From: Clostridiaceae bacterium
Lineage (GTDB): Bacteria > Bacillota > Clostridia > Acetivibrionales > DUMB01
Length of the DNA stretch: 64,000 nucleotides
Direction of reading: 5' to 3'
Assembly (NCBI GenBank): GCA_012840085.1
Contig: DUMB01000017.1
Coordinates: 1-64,000, forward strand
Made by a program: the position numbers and the translations under genes. The notes beneath the pieces were generated by a model, which made no database searches, was not told the DNA's origin, and was given only the letters and a program-made list of their open reading frames with translations. Shown here in pieces: positions 41,027 through 50,856 of the stretch (within the stretch, counting starts at the first letter, position 1; every line of letters starts with the position of its first letter).

Positions 41027-41500
41027 TTACTGAATATTGTATTCTTTTTTTATTGCGTTTATTGCTTTGTCTACGTCCTTTTCAAGAATCAGATATGAAA
41101 TATCAACTTCAGATGTTGTGACAAGCTTTACTTCAATGCTGTTGCTCGCTAAAATTGTAAATAATCTCGCTGCAACTCCAGGTAAATCTTTCATGTTTTC
41201 TCCATATACTGAAAGTTTTGTGTTATTGTTATCAACCTCAATCCTCAAATCAGGGATATCTTTCTTAAATTTATTCAGTGTGCTGATTGCTTTTATCAGA
41301 TCATCGGAAGGGAGGCTGAATGAAAGATTTATGTAACCTCTGTAAGGTGGTGCCTGGCTTATCATATCAACGTTAATGTTTTGCTGCGCAATTGAGCTGA
41401 ATATATCTGAGATGAGCTTCATGTTATTTGGCAAATTGTCAACAGTTATCAAAGCTACGTTGTAAGTAACAGAAATGCTGGTAACTGGATTATTTATCAT
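41027..41500 (-). CDS. Stand-alone aspartokinase-type double-ACT domain protein
   Basis: A 157-residue protein with two ACT domains resembling the regulatory C-terminus of aspartokinase: SVTYNVALITVDNLPNN, then NTKLSVYGENMKDLPGVAA and ILASNSIEVKLVTTSEVDIS. No kinase domain is present. It is the last gene of the asd-dapA-dapB operon. Such a protein could bind lysine or threonine and regulate an aspartokinase in trans (inference); in relatives it is simply annotated as an ACT-domain protein. Confidence 0.83.
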   Translation of the reverse strand: MINNPVTSISVTYNVALITVDNLPNNMKLISDIFSSIAQQNINVDMISQAPPYRGYINLSFSLPSDDLIKAISTLNKFKKDIPDLRIEVDNNNTKLSVYGENMKDLPGVAARLFTILASNSIEVKLVTTSEVDISYLILEKDVDKAINAIKKEYNIQ

Positions 41501-41530
41501 TTTTGATACCTCCAGATTTTCTTTTAATTA

Positions 41531-41580
41531 ACCGCCAAGCTGCGGCTTTTGGGAGTGAATCCCGCAAGGCCGCAACAGCG
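41531..41580. other. GC-rich structured intergenic segment in the lysine operon
   Basis: TGCGGC (41541-41546) pairs with GCCGCA (41569-41574), with an inner GGGA/TCCC stem. It is markedly more GC-rich than its surroundings and lies between dapB and the ACT gene. It may be an attenuating hairpin or a small repeat; no T-run follows on the - strand. Confidence 0.45.
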
Positions 41581-41611
41581 GAAGCAACGAACAACCAGTA
41601 CAAAGACTAAT

Positions 41612-42367
41612 TTACCCATTTATGAGATCACTCATGCTGTAAAGTCCGGGTTCTTTTGTGCATATAAATGCTGCAGCCCTTAGAGCACCTTCTCCAAATA
41701 CGTCTTTTGACATAGCTGTATGTTTTATTTCAATTATTTCATCATTGCCCGCAAACAGCACGGTGTGTTCACCAACAATTGTACCTCCGCGAATAGCATG
41801 TAACCCTATTTCGTTTTTATTTCTTTTTTTCCTGCGCGAGTGTCTGTCGTATATGTATTCCGGGTTCTGGTTCAGGACCATGCTGATTGCGTCTGCTATC
41901 TGAAGGGCAGTTCCGCTTGGAGCATCTACTTTTTGATTGTGATGCTTCTCAATAATTTCTATGTCAAATTTGCCTTCTAGAGTCTTTGCAGCTTTCTGAA
42001 CAAGATCAATCAACAAATTTATCCCAAGGGACATATTTGCTGTGAAAAATATCGGTATATTTACTGATTCAGTTTTAAGAGCGTCCTTTTGTGCTGATGA
42101 CAATCCCGTCGTTGCCATTACAAGAGGGATTTTGCGTGAAGTGCAAAATCCCAGGACGCTTTCGAAAGCTGCAGGGCTCGAAAAATCTATTACTACATCA
42201 ATTTTTTCGCTGCATTCTTCAATGTTTGTAAATACCGGATAATTATTTTTAACAGCGGTTGAAATATCATAACCTGCCGCAATTCTGCATTCGCTGCTGT
42301 TTTCGGCGAGGCGTGTAATAACACGTCCCATTTTGCCGTTACAGCCGCTCAAAAGAATGTTTATCAT
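41612..42367 (-). CDS. dapB: 4-hydroxy-tetrahydrodipicolinate reductase
   Basis: A 251-residue NAD(P)H-dependent reductase, the second branch step towards diaminopimelate and lysine, also feeding spore dipicolinate. The Rossmann glycine loop is LLSGCNGKMGRVI; the signature EKHHNQKVDAPSGTAL carries the catalytic His and Lys. GGTG precedes the ATG at 42367 (MINILLSG); the frame is open to 42379. It lies in one operon with asd and dapA under the lysine riboswitch. Confidence 0.95.
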   Translation of the reverse strand: MINILLSGCNGKMGRVITRLAENSSECRIAAGYDISTAVKNNYPVFTNIEECSEKIDVVIDFSSPAAFESVLGFCTSRKIPLVMATTGLSSAQKDALKTESVNIPIFFTANMSLGINLLIDLVQKAAKTLEGKFDIEIIEKHHNQKVDAPSGTALQIADAISMVLNQNPEYIYDRHSRRKKRNKNEIGLHAIRGGTIVGEHTVLFAGNDEIIEIKHTAMSKDVFGEGALRAAAFICTKEPGLYSMSDLING

Positions 42368-42463
42368 TTGAAAACACACCCTATCTAAAATTATATTTCT
42401 TTAGTATAACAACTTTGTATATCAACTTATATATCATCTTTATATATCAACTTTATATAAATT

Positions 42464-43342
42464 TTAGATCAAGCCGTAATCCTGCATAGCCTTTCTTAGT
42501 ATCTCCAGATTTTTTTCACTCATGTCTACCAGTGGCATTCGGCATTTGCCTACATTCATTCCCATAAGATTCATTGCTGCCTTCACCGGTATTGGGTTTA
42601 CTTCAATAAACAGGGCTTTTATAAGGTTCAAAGTCTTTAGCTGTATCTGTCTGCTTCCTTCTATGTCACCTTCCATGAATTTTGCAACAAGATCATGAGT
42701 ATCTTTAGGTATTATGTTTGCCATTACAGATATAACACCTTTTCCTCCAAGAGCCAGGAGAGGAAGCACGTTTGCATCTTCACCGGAATACACTGTAAAA
42801 TCACTGCCACACAGGTTGATAATTTCACCTACCTGTGAGAGATTGCATTCTTTGACAGCAACAATGTTTTCAATCTCTGACAGAGCCTTCATGGTGTCAG
42901 GATTAATGTTCAGGCTTGTTCTTGAGGGAACATTATAAAGTACAACAGGAATTTTAATACTTTCTGCAATAGCCTTAAAATGTTCGTATAATCCCTTTTG
43001 TGTAGTTTTATTGTAGTAAGGGGTAACGCTTAGCACAGCATCTGCACCAACATCTTCGGCTTCCTTGCTTAACTTAATTGCATGCCTTGTATCATTGCTG
43101 CCGGCGCCTGCAATTACAGGCACTCTTTTATTAACTTTTTCCACAGTAAATTTAATTACGGAAATATGTTCTTCGTCAGGCATGGTAGATGCCTCGCCGG
43201 TAGTACCGCATGCTATTATACAGTCAGTTCCTTCTTTTATCTGAAATTCTATAAGCTCTTCAAGTTTTTCATAGTCAACATGGTCGTCTTTGAAGGGTGT
43301 TACGATTGCTACACCTGAGCCTGTAAATATAGGTTTTCTCAT
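42464..43342 (-). CDS. dapA: 4-hydroxy-tetrahydrodipicolinate synthase
   Basis: A 292-residue TIM-barrel aldolase condensing pyruvate with aspartate semialdehyde. Signatures: [28 protein letters not shown], the catalytic Tyr in LYNVPSRTS and the Schiff-base Lys in [16 protein letters not shown] with AGAGGTG upstream serves ATG 43342. Sits 22 bp downstream of asd and 96 bp before dapB. Confidence 0.97.
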   Translation of the reverse strand: MRKPIFTGSGVAIVTPFKDDHVDYEKLEELIEFQIKEGTDCIIACGTTGEASTMPDEEHISVIKFTVEKVNKRVPVIAGAGSNDTRHAIKLSKEAEDVGADAVLSVTPYYNKTTQKGLYEHFKAIAESIKIPVVLYNVPSRTSLNINPDTMKALSEIENIVAVKECNLSQVGEIINLCGSDFTVYSGEDANVLPLLALGGKGVISVMANIIPKDTHDLVAKFMEGDIEGSRQIQLKTLNLIKALFIEVNPIPVKAAMNLMGMNVGKCRMPLVDMSEKNLEILRKAMQDYGLI

Positions 43343-43364
43343 GAAAACAGCACCTCTTTCTTAA

Positions 43365-44363
43365 TTATTCGTTCCACCACTTAACCAATTCTTCTGCAAT
43401 CTGAACGGCGTTTGTAGCTGCACCTTTTCTGATATTGTCTGCTACAACCCACAGGTTAACGCCGCTTTCTACACTTTCATCGCGTCTTATACGGCCAACA
43501 AAAGTCTCATCCCTGCCTGATACGTTTATTGGCATTGGGTATACATTATTTTCAGGATCATCCTGAACGACAACACCTGGTGCGTTTTTGAGTGTTTCTT
43601 TCAGCTCGTCAAGGTCGAACTGTTTTTCAAATTCGAGGTTTATTGATTCACTGTGGCCGTTAAATACAGGAACCCTTACAGTAGTTGCAGTTATTCTGAG
43701 ATCGGGTACACCAAGTATTTTTCTTGTTTCATTTATCATTTTGACTTCTTCCTTTGTATATCCATTAGGAAGGAATGAGTCAATATGAGGCAGGCAGTTG
43801 CCTGCAATAGGATGCGGGAATTTCTGAGGCGGAGCGCCCTTCAGGCCTTCTTCAAGGTCCTTGTAACCTTTCATTCCTGCGCCGGATACTGCCTGATAAG
43901 TAGAATAAACAATTCTCTTTACAGTGTACTTATCATGTAATGGCTTAATTGCAACAACAGCCTGGATTGTGGAGCAGTTAGGATTTGCAATAATACCATT
44001 ATGCTTTCTTACCTCCTGAGGGTTGACTTCAGGTACAACAAGAGGAACTTTCGGGTCCATTCTCCATGCACTGCTGTTGTCAACTACAACGCATCCTTTG
44101 GAAGCTGCGATTGGTGCAAATTTTTCGCTTGCTGATGCTCCTGCTGAGAAGAGTGCGATATCTATTTTTCTGTCAAAAGAATTTTCATTAAGTTCTTCTA
44201 CTGTATATTCCTGACCTTTAAAACTTATTTTTGAACCTGCTGATCTACTGGAGGCGAAGAAATAGATATTTTCAATAGGAAGATTCCTTTCCTCCAATAC
44301 CTTGATAAAAGTTCTACCAACCATGCCCGTTGCACCAACGATAGCAATGTTTACTTTTTTCAT
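43365..44363 (-). CDS. asd: Aspartate-semialdehyde dehydrogenase
   Basis: A 332-residue NADPH enzyme reducing aspartyl phosphate. Nucleotide-binding AIVGATGMVGRTF, the catalytic Cys in IANPNCSTIQ and the His-containing HSESINLEFE are visible. The start is ATG 44363 (MKKVNIAIVG), 8 nt after GGAGG; the frame is open to 44378. First gene of the lysine-riboswitch operon, preceded by terminator 44498-44526. Confidence 0.97.
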   Translation of the reverse strand: MKKVNIAIVGATGMVGRTFIKVLEERNLPIENIYFFASSRSAGSKISFKGQEYTVEELNENSFDRKIDIALFSAGASASEKFAPIAASKGCVVVDNSSAWRMDPKVPLVVPEVNPQEVRKHNGIIANPNCSTIQAVVAIKPLHDKYTVKRIVYSTYQAVSGAGMKGYKDLEEGLKGAPPQKFPHPIAGNCLPHIDSFLPNGYTKEEVKMINETRKILGVPDLRITATTVRVPVFNGHSESINLEFEKQFDLDELKETLKNAPGVVVQDDPENNVYPMPINVSGRDETFVGRIRRDESVESGVNLWVVADNIRKGAATNAVQIAEELVKWWNE

Positions 44364-44497
44364 AAAAAATACCTCCAATTCATCATATTAAATAATATTC
44401 AGTATTTAGCATTAATTGTAATAAAGAATTTACAATGAGAAATCAGATCGTAAATTTTTTATCACTATATATTATTATAGAAAGCGTTTCATTCATA

Positions 44498-44526
44498 ATA
44501 AAAAAGCTGGCAAGGAGTACCAGCAG
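44498..44526 (-). terminator. Riboswitch-controlled terminator before asd
   Basis: On the - strand GCTGG (44524-44520) pairs with CCAGC (44510-44506), extended by neighbouring pairs, followed by six T. It lies about 45 nt after the lysine aptamer, as expected for transcription attenuation. Confidence 0.85.
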
Positions 44527-44570
44527 TTCTTTGCGAGAAAACATAAATATAGTTTTACTTGCTTATTGAA

Positions 44571-44746
44571 CCGATAGCTCTCCACCATGTAAACAATGAT
44601 GACAGTTGCATAGTTATTCACTATACAACCAGGATGAATTCCGTGGGAGAATGCATCCTTCGGCGCTTTCCCCTTTCAGACCACGTCATAAGACCCCAAA
44701 TCCTCGATGGCCCTACTGATGAAAAACGCTCCTCTATCGCTCTCTA
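44571..44746 (-). ncRNA. Lysine riboswitch (L box)
   Basis: Read on the - strand: P1 pairs CGATAG with CTATCG at the ends; the core contains GATAGAGGAGCG, CATCAGTA, GGTCTGAAAGGGGAAAGC, GCCGAAGGATG and CATCCTGG, then the last stem GTTGTATAGTG...CTATGCAACTGTCAT. All are conserved elements of the lysine leader. It controls asd-dapA-dapB-ACT with the terminator at 44498-44526. Lysine is expected to lower expression. Confidence 0.95.
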
Positions 44747-44833
44747 TATTGATTTTATAATAACATTCAACAGATGTATTGTCAATTACTTTAAGCTAAA
44801 GCAGTTTTTTGTTATCAGCCTATGTTATTCAAA

Positions 44834-44911
44834 CTCTATAATACTGTCTATACTTTATAATATTGTCTATACTCTATAATACTATCCATGTTCTATAATA
44901 CTATCCGGACC
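44834..44911. repeat. Short AT-rich tandem repeat upstream of the lysine leader
   Basis: About four units of 18-19 bp with the core CTATAATACTATC/GTCTATA. Each unit contains a -10-like TATAAT (or TATTATAG on the - strand), at the place where the operon's promoter should lie. Confidence 0.75.
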
Positions 44912-45151
44912 CTATATGAAATATTTTCTATATCTATAATAATATTTTAACTGCACTTTATATTATGCACTTCTGAAGTTAATGCGAAAGTGAAAATTAT
45001 AAAGCTCTTGTTACAGTATTGTTAAATTTAAAGCAGCCCAGGAGGAAGATATTGCTTTTTGTCGAATATGAGATGTATTATGTAGAAACAGTCATATTTT
45101 ATTGAAAAAATACTGACAAGGATAATTACAAAAGAGGAGTTGTAGATTAAA
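44912..45151. other. Intergenic region before the SpoIID-like gene
   Basis: No gene is seen. TGTCGAA (45060-45066) matches a Spo0A-box core and GTCATATT (45091-45098) resembles a sigma-E -35, but no convincing -10 follows. TGTCGAA also occurs elsewhere in the window, so the significance is low. Confidence 0.4.
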
Positions 45152-46834
45152 ATGAAGAGGGTACTGAGGATAAGTGTTTTGGCAGTTGCCATTGTTTTGA
45201 TTATGGTGTGGAACATGGCAGGGGGAATGTTGGCTGAGGCTGCCACAAGTCTTCCTGAATACGTGAGAATCGGTCTGTATTTCGAAGATACGAATTCCAA
45301 CATTAAAGCAGTTAGTAGTTTTAATGTCAGTGCAGATAAAGGTTTGCTGCTTGGTATTTATATTGATAATAAATTCAGCCCGCTAATTGAGGAAATGTCC
45401 CCAAATGCTGTTACTGTAAGAAAGGACGGCTATTTTGTAAAAAATAACGGTGGACTTTCCGAATACAATCCTAATAGCGAAAAGATTCCTGAAGGAGAGA
45501 AGATTGGCCCATATCATATAAAAATAGGTGAGACTTATCCGGACTATAAATCTCTTGTTACACAAATTAATGCTGTGAAGGAAAAGGGTATTGATGCATA
45601 TCCTGTCTATGCGGACTCCTGGCAGATGTGGACCGGTTTTTATACTGATCAGGATGCGGCAACAAAATATATTGAGAACACAATTAAGGGTACGCTTGGT
45701 GATGGCAGTTATACCGTTGTTCAGCCGTCTGCCAGCAGAATAACGGTGCTAAGAAGCGATAATAAAGTGGCTTTCATATTCGGCAGTGAGAAAGGTTTGT
45801 TACATATAAAGCCAAGGGAAGAAAACAATCCGTATATTTTACGCCTGGACGGAGTACCGTACAGAGGCTCTCTTGAAGTCAGAAGAATAGCGGGAAGCGA
45901 CATGACCGTTATTAATGTGCTTACGCTTCAAGAATACCTATATGGGGTCGTTCCATATGAAATAGAAGCAAGTTCACACATTGAGGCGTTGAAAGCACAG
46001 GCTGTTGCCGCAAGAACATACACTCTGAATAATCTGAAAAAACACGGCAAACACGGATTTGACCTTTGCCCGACAACATCCTGCCAGGTATACAGAGGCT
46101 ACTCAGGTGAAGCAGAAAGCACAAACAGAGCTGTCGATGAAACAAATGGCAAAGTTGTCATGTATGAAGGAAAACCTGCACAGGTATTCTACTTTAGTTC
46201 CAGCGGTGGCAGAACTGAGGACGTAAAAAATGTTTGGGGCAGCGATATTCCATATTTGAAAAGCGTTGAAGACAAATATGAATCAGGGAAATCAAGATAT
46301 TACAACTGGGAATCTGTATATACCGCTCAGGACTTAAAGCATATTCTGATTGGCATGAATAATGATGTCGGTGACATATTAAGCATTAATATCACTAAAT
46401 TGTCTGATGCAGGCCGGGTAACCGAGCTTGTAATAAAAGGCACAAAGGGTGAGTGTACTTTTGTCAGGGAGGCCTGCAGATACAAATTTAATCAATTGAG
46501 AAGCCAATGGTATAGAATAACGACAGATGCAGATGTGACGATAGCACTGTCGGGTTCACAACAAACAAAGACTACTTTGGGAAATGTGAAAGTTATGACT
46601 TCACAGGGAGCTAAAACTTTGAATTTGAATCAGAAACAAGTAACGGTTAAGGGTTCCGGCGGAAAGACTTACACTGTTCCTGTCGTGCCTACAAAATACA
46701 TTTTTACCGGAAAAGGATGGGGACACGCTGTGGGTATGAGCCAGGAGGGGGCAAAGGGAATGGCCCTGGCCGGTTTTAAATATGATGAAATACTTATGCA
46801 TTATTTTACGGGAACTAAAGTAGAACAGTTGTAA
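45152..46834 (+). CDS. SpoIID/LytB-domain protein with SPOR-like region
   Basis: A 560-residue exported protein. The signal peptide is MKRVLRISVLAVAIVLIMVW...AEAA. Residues 130-200 look like an SPOR (peptidoglycan-binding) domain: YPDYKSLVTQINAVKEKGID, then FYTDQDAATKYIENTI. Residues 255-555 are a SpoIID domain: TLQEYLYGVVPYEIEASSHIE, CPTTSCQVYRGYSGE, VFYFSSSGGRTED, FTGKGWGHAVGMSQEGAKGMA. SpoIID cuts peptidoglycan glycan strands as a lytic transglycosylase; here the Glu of the active site falls in PYEIEA. The extra SPOR-like domain separates it from engulfment SpoIID proper, so the role may be vegetative or sporulation. AGAGGAG precedes ATG 45152. Confidence 0.87.
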   Translation: MKRVLRISVLAVAIVLIMVWNMAGGMLAEAATSLPEYVRIGLYFEDTNSNIKAVSSFNVSADKGLLLGIYIDNKFSPLIEEMSPNAVTVRKDGYFVKNNGGLSEYNPNSEKIPEGEKIGPYHIKIGETYPDYKSLVTQINAVKEKGIDAYPVYADSWQMWTGFYTDQDAATKYIENTIKGTLGDGSYTVVQPSASRITVLRSDNKVAFIFGSEKGLLHIKPREENNPYILRLDGVPYRGSLEVRRIAGSDMTVINVLTLQEYLYGVVPYEIEASSHIEALKAQAVAARTYTLNNLKKHGKHGFDLCPTTSCQVYRGYSGEAESTNRAVDETNGKVVMYEGKPAQVFYFSSSGGRTEDVKNVWGSDIPYLKSVEDKYESGKSRYYNWESVYTAQDLKHILIGMNNDVGDILSINITKLSDAGRVTELVIKGTKGECTFVREACRYKFNQLRSQWYRITTDADVTIALSGSQQTKTTLGNVKVMTSQGAKTLNLNQKQVTVKGSGGKTYTVPVVPTKYIFTGKGWGHAVGMSQEGAKGMALAGFKYDEILMHYFTGTKVEQL

Positions 46835-46918
46835 AATTGGGAAAAATGATGTATTATTTTATTTTGCGTGGACAAAATTGTAATATGTCGGCAATATTAA
46901 TTGAAATTTGGTGTTGAT

Positions 46919-47944
46919 ATGAAAGTAAGCGACTTTGATTACTATCTTCCGACAGAATTAATTGCTCAGGAACCTATTGAGCCGAGAAATATGTCGAGGC
47001 TTTTGGTGCTGGACAGGACAAGCGGAAGTATTGAACATAAGATATTTAAAGATATTGTTAACTATTTGGAAGAAGGAGACTGTCTGGTATTAAATGATAC
47101 AAGGGTAATACCTGCAAGGCTCTTAGGAGTACGTGAGGATACCGGCGGAAAAATAGAATTTGTACTGTTGAAAAAGATTGATAAAGATACCTGGGAAGTA
47201 ATATTAAAGCCGGGTAGACGAGCAAAGAAAGGAACCAGGTTTGTCTTTGGAAATGGTGAGCTGAAAGCTGAAATAATTGATATTGTAGAAGAAGGAAACA
47301 GAATTGTAAGGTTTGAGTATGAAGGTATTTTTGATGAAGTACTTGACAGAGTAGGGATTATACCGTTACCTCCCTATATAAACAAGAAACTCGATGATAA
47401 GGAAAGATACCAGACTGTCTATTCAAGGCATAAGGGCTCGGCAGCTGCTCCTACTGCAGGACTGCACTTTACCGGTGAGCTGCTGGAGCAGATTAAAGCA
47501 AAAGGTGTGAATCTTGTATATGTAACTTTGCATGTTGGACTGGGAACTTTCAGACCGGTAAAGACAGAAGAAGTTACTGAGCACACCATGCACTCGGAGT
47601 TTTACAGTATAAGTGAAGAAGCGTGTGAGATTATTAACAGAACAAAAGCAGCATCAAAAAGGGTAATAGCAGTAGGAACCACAAGCTGCAGGGTACTTGA
47701 AACGGTAAGTGATGAAAATGGTATGGCAAAACCGGGAAAGGGATGGACAGATATATTTATCTATCCCGGGTACAGGTTTAAAACTGTTGATGCATTGATT
47801 ACGAATTTTCATCTTCCCCAGTCAACTTTAATTATGCTTGTCAGCGCTTTTGCCGGCAGGGAGATGATCCTTAATGCGTATAATACAGCAGTTAAGGAGA
47901 AATACAGGTTTTTTAGCTTCGGGGATGCGATGTTTATTTATTAA
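46919..47944 (+). CDS. queA: S-adenosylmethionine:tRNA ribosyltransferase-isomerase
   Basis: A 341-residue enzyme adding the ribosyl group of SAM to 7-aminomethyl-7-deazaguanine in tRNA, on the way to queuosine. Family signatures: [27 protein letters not shown] and [17 protein letters not shown] choose ATG 46919 as the start, matching the usual N-terminus, after a weak GGTG; the frame continues upstream to 46901. It is followed by repeat copy B and then tgt in the same pathway. Confidence 0.95.
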   Translation: MKVSDFDYYLPTELIAQEPIEPRNMSRLLVLDRTSGSIEHKIFKDIVNYLEEGDCLVLNDTRVIPARLLGVREDTGGKIEFVLLKKIDKDTWEVILKPGRRAKKGTRFVFGNGELKAEIIDIVEEGNRIVRFEYEGIFDEVLDRVGIIPLPPYINKKLDDKERYQTVYSRHKGSAAAPTAGLHFTGELLEQIKAKGVNLVYVTLHVGLGTFRPVKTEEVTEHTMHSEFYSISEEACEIINRTKAASKRVIAVGTTSCRVLETVSDENGMAKPGKGWTDIFIYPGYRFKTVDALITNFHLPQSTLIMLVSAFAGREMILNAYNTAVKEKYRFFSFGDAMFIY

Positions 47945-47982
47945 TATTTAATTTACTTGTTTTATTTTAATATTTAATTTAC

Positions 47983-48083
47983 TGGTTGTGCCAGGTAATG
48001 GTTCAGCATTGTGGAGAGTTTTAGAGCAAGTTTTATTGGTTCTTAAGCTTGGAACTACTGTTATCGAAATACTGGCACAGATT
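47983..48083. repeat. Full-length (101 bp) TTGTTGTGCC repeat element, copy B
   Basis: It has the same length and overall sequence as the element at 31756-31856 (about three quarters identical by eye), including TAATG, CATTGTGGAGA, TTTTAGAGC, GAAATACTGGCACA. Its ends, TGGTTGTGCC and GGCACAGATT, are less perfect. It separates queA and tgt. Confidence 0.8.
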
Positions 48084-48086
48084 TAA

Positions 48087-49238
<1,152 letters not shown>

Positions 49239-49250
49239 AAATATATTAAC

Positions 49251-49282
49251 TTGTGATGCTGGCTAATGAGACGGCACAACAA
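49251..49282. repeat. Short (32 bp) member of the TTGTTGTGCC repeat family
   Basis: TTGTGATGCT...TAATGAGAC...GGCACAACAA. The inner TAATGAGAC is shared with copy A and the right end is perfect, so this looks like an internal-deletion form. The rest of 49239-49438 shows no gene. Confidence 0.7.
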
Positions 49283-49438
49283 GTTTAACAAAATTTATAT
49301 TTAGGCTTCACATAAATTACTGTAAATGTTATTATTATTCTAAGCAATAATTATGTTTTTCAATGTCTATGCGGGTTTACAAACCGATTTGTGAACCAAC
49401 AAAAATACATAAAAAATTCAATATAAGGGAGGATTACT

Positions 49439-49732
49439 ATGGAAGGAAATACAAGCACAGGTATGACTATTGGCACAATTCTTTATTTTGTGTTTTTTAT
49501 AGTCATTATGTACCTCATAATCTTCTTGCCGCAAAAAAGACGTGATAAGAAAGCAAGAGAAATGCTCAACTCTTTACAGGTTGGCAATGAAGTTATTACA
49601 ATAGGCGGAGTTGCTGGAAAGATAATAAATATCAAGGATGACGAAGTTACGATAGAAACCAGTGTTGAAAAGACTCAGTTGGTATTCAAAAAATGGGCGA
49701 TCAAAGAAGTAATTAAACCAATTGAAGCATAG
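49439..49732 (+). CDS. yajC: Preprotein translocase subunit YajC
   Basis: A 97-residue single-pass membrane protein associated with SecDF. One membrane helix (GTILYFVFFIVIMYLIIFL), then QKKRRDKKAREMLNSLQVGN and EVITIGGVAGKIINIKDDEV, the family core. GGGAGG lies 7 nt before ATG 49439. A terminator follows at 49802. secD and secF lie about 4 kb downstream in the same direction. Confidence 0.93.
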   Translation: MEGNTSTGMTIGTILYFVFFIVIMYLIIFLPQKRRDKKAREMLNSLQVGNEVITIGGVAGKIINIKDDEVTIETSVEKTQLVFKKWAIKEVIKPIEA

Positions 49733-49801
49733 TCTGTTGCGTAATTTTGACCAATCATATTTCTTAAACAATTTTAAGGAACCAAATATTTATTACAAAA
49801 T

Positions 49802-49831
49802 AAAACGCTTGTGTTTTCAGGCGTTTTTTTT
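49802..49831 (+). terminator. Intrinsic terminator after yajC
   Basis: AAAACGCTTG / CAGGCGTTTT with a 6-nt loop is followed by a T-run. Confidence 0.88.
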
Positions 49832-49936
49832 GTTCTAACTTTGTACCTACCTTAATAGATTTATAATGAGATGAGCTGTTGCATGCAAAGTAACAAAGCT
49901 TGTCAATAGAAGTTTGGATTTTTAAGGAGGTACGCT

Positions 49937-50368
49937 ATGTCCAGACAGGAGAAAGCCCAATCGGCTCAGGGTGGAATTAATTTACTTGTAATCGGAAAGG
50001 CAATTCTGATTTCATATATCATAACAATACCTGCATTTATCATTTTTGCACTTATACTTGCAAACACAGAATTTCCCCATAAGTACATATCGCCGGTGGT
50101 GGTAATTACTACGATAATGAGCATTCTCATAGCCGGTTCCATGGTATCCAAAAATGCAAAAAGCAGGGGATGGCTGTATGGCGCGTTGGTAGGATTCATA
50201 TATATGTTTGTGCTTTACATTTTAAGCAGTATTATTTTCAGGGATTTTTCCATTGACAGGTATGTATTGACGATGACGGCTATAGGAGTGCTGACAGGCA
50301 CAATAGGCGGAATAATGGGCATAAATGTAAAAAGGGGTTCGCGCAGCAAAGTAAAGTATAAAAGGTGA
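49937..50368 (+). CDS. TIGR04086-family membrane protein
   Basis: A 143-residue protein with four membrane helices (about residues 17-40, 47-68, 78-100, 110-130), with the typical 'KSRGWLYGALVGFIYMFVLY' segment. It is widely found just before the SCIFF precursor in clostridia; the role is unknown. TAAGGAGG precedes ATG 49937. It ends about 110 bp before scfA. Confidence 0.8.
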   Translation: MSRQEKAQSAQGGINLLVIGKAILISYIITIPAFIIFALILANTEFPHKYISPVVVITTIMSILIAGSMVSKNAKSRGWLYGALVGFIYMFVLYILSSIIFRDFSIDRYVLTMTAIGVLTGTIGGIMGINVKRGSRSKVKYKR

Positions 50369-50479
50369 ATATCCCTGATAAACGACCTGATAAACAAAAT
50401 AATTCTTTTCAATCAATAGCACATGTGCTATAATACTTCAAGAATACTTCAAGGAAAATTTTCGTAGGAGGCATAAAAT

Positions 50480-50620
50480 ATGAAACACATAATAACAATT
50501 TCTGGTTCCAATTTAAATAAGAACATAGATAAAAAAGGTTGTGGCGAGTGTCAGACATCCTGTCAGTCAGCTTGCAAAACTTCATGTACTGTAGCAAACC
50601 AGAAATGTGAAAACAATTAA
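50480..50620 (+). CDS. scfA: SCIFF ranthipeptide precursor (six cysteines in forty-five)
   Basis: A 46-residue peptide: MKHIITISGSNLNKNIDKKG followed by C-rich core CGECQTSCQSACKTSC and a final Cys near the end. There are six cysteines, the hallmark of SCIFF RiPPs, in which a radical SAM enzyme links Cys to a Thr/other residue by thioether bonds. AGGAGG lies 8-9 nt before ATG 50480. It sits upstream of its maturase with a terminator between (50701-50730). A recognised family almost universal in Clostridia, with unsettled function, possibly signalling. Confidence 0.94.
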   Translation: MKHIITISGSNLNKNIDKKGCGECQTSCQSACKTSCTVANQKCENN

Positions 50621-50700
50621 TAAATATTACATATTTTCCGATAATTATATCAAGATTAGTTATTTATAAGTGGCATGACAATTGTAATAACGAAGTAAGG

Positions 50701-50730
50701 GTGAAAAGATCATTCTTTTCACCTTTTTAT
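50701..50730 (+). terminator. Terminator between SCIFF precursor and maturase
   Basis: GTGAAAAGA / TCTTTTCAC with a 4-nt loop is followed by CTTTTTATT. It would give many precursor mRNAs per maturase mRNA. Confidence 0.85.
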
Positions 50731-50856
50731 TGCAAGACAATATGCAAGACACTAAGGGAATATTGCAATAGAGTTGGACAACCGTATATGTCTGTGCTTG
50801 TATGGATGTTTGATGCAGAATATATGTTCGAGGTAGAATAGGAGAACAAGAAGGAA

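Noticed and set aside
45060-45066. Spo0A box (TGTCGAA) before the SpoIID-like gene
   Set aside because: The same 7-mer also occurs near 32288 and 60678 in unrelated places, so a single match in AT-rich DNA is weak evidence. No promoter elements fit around it.
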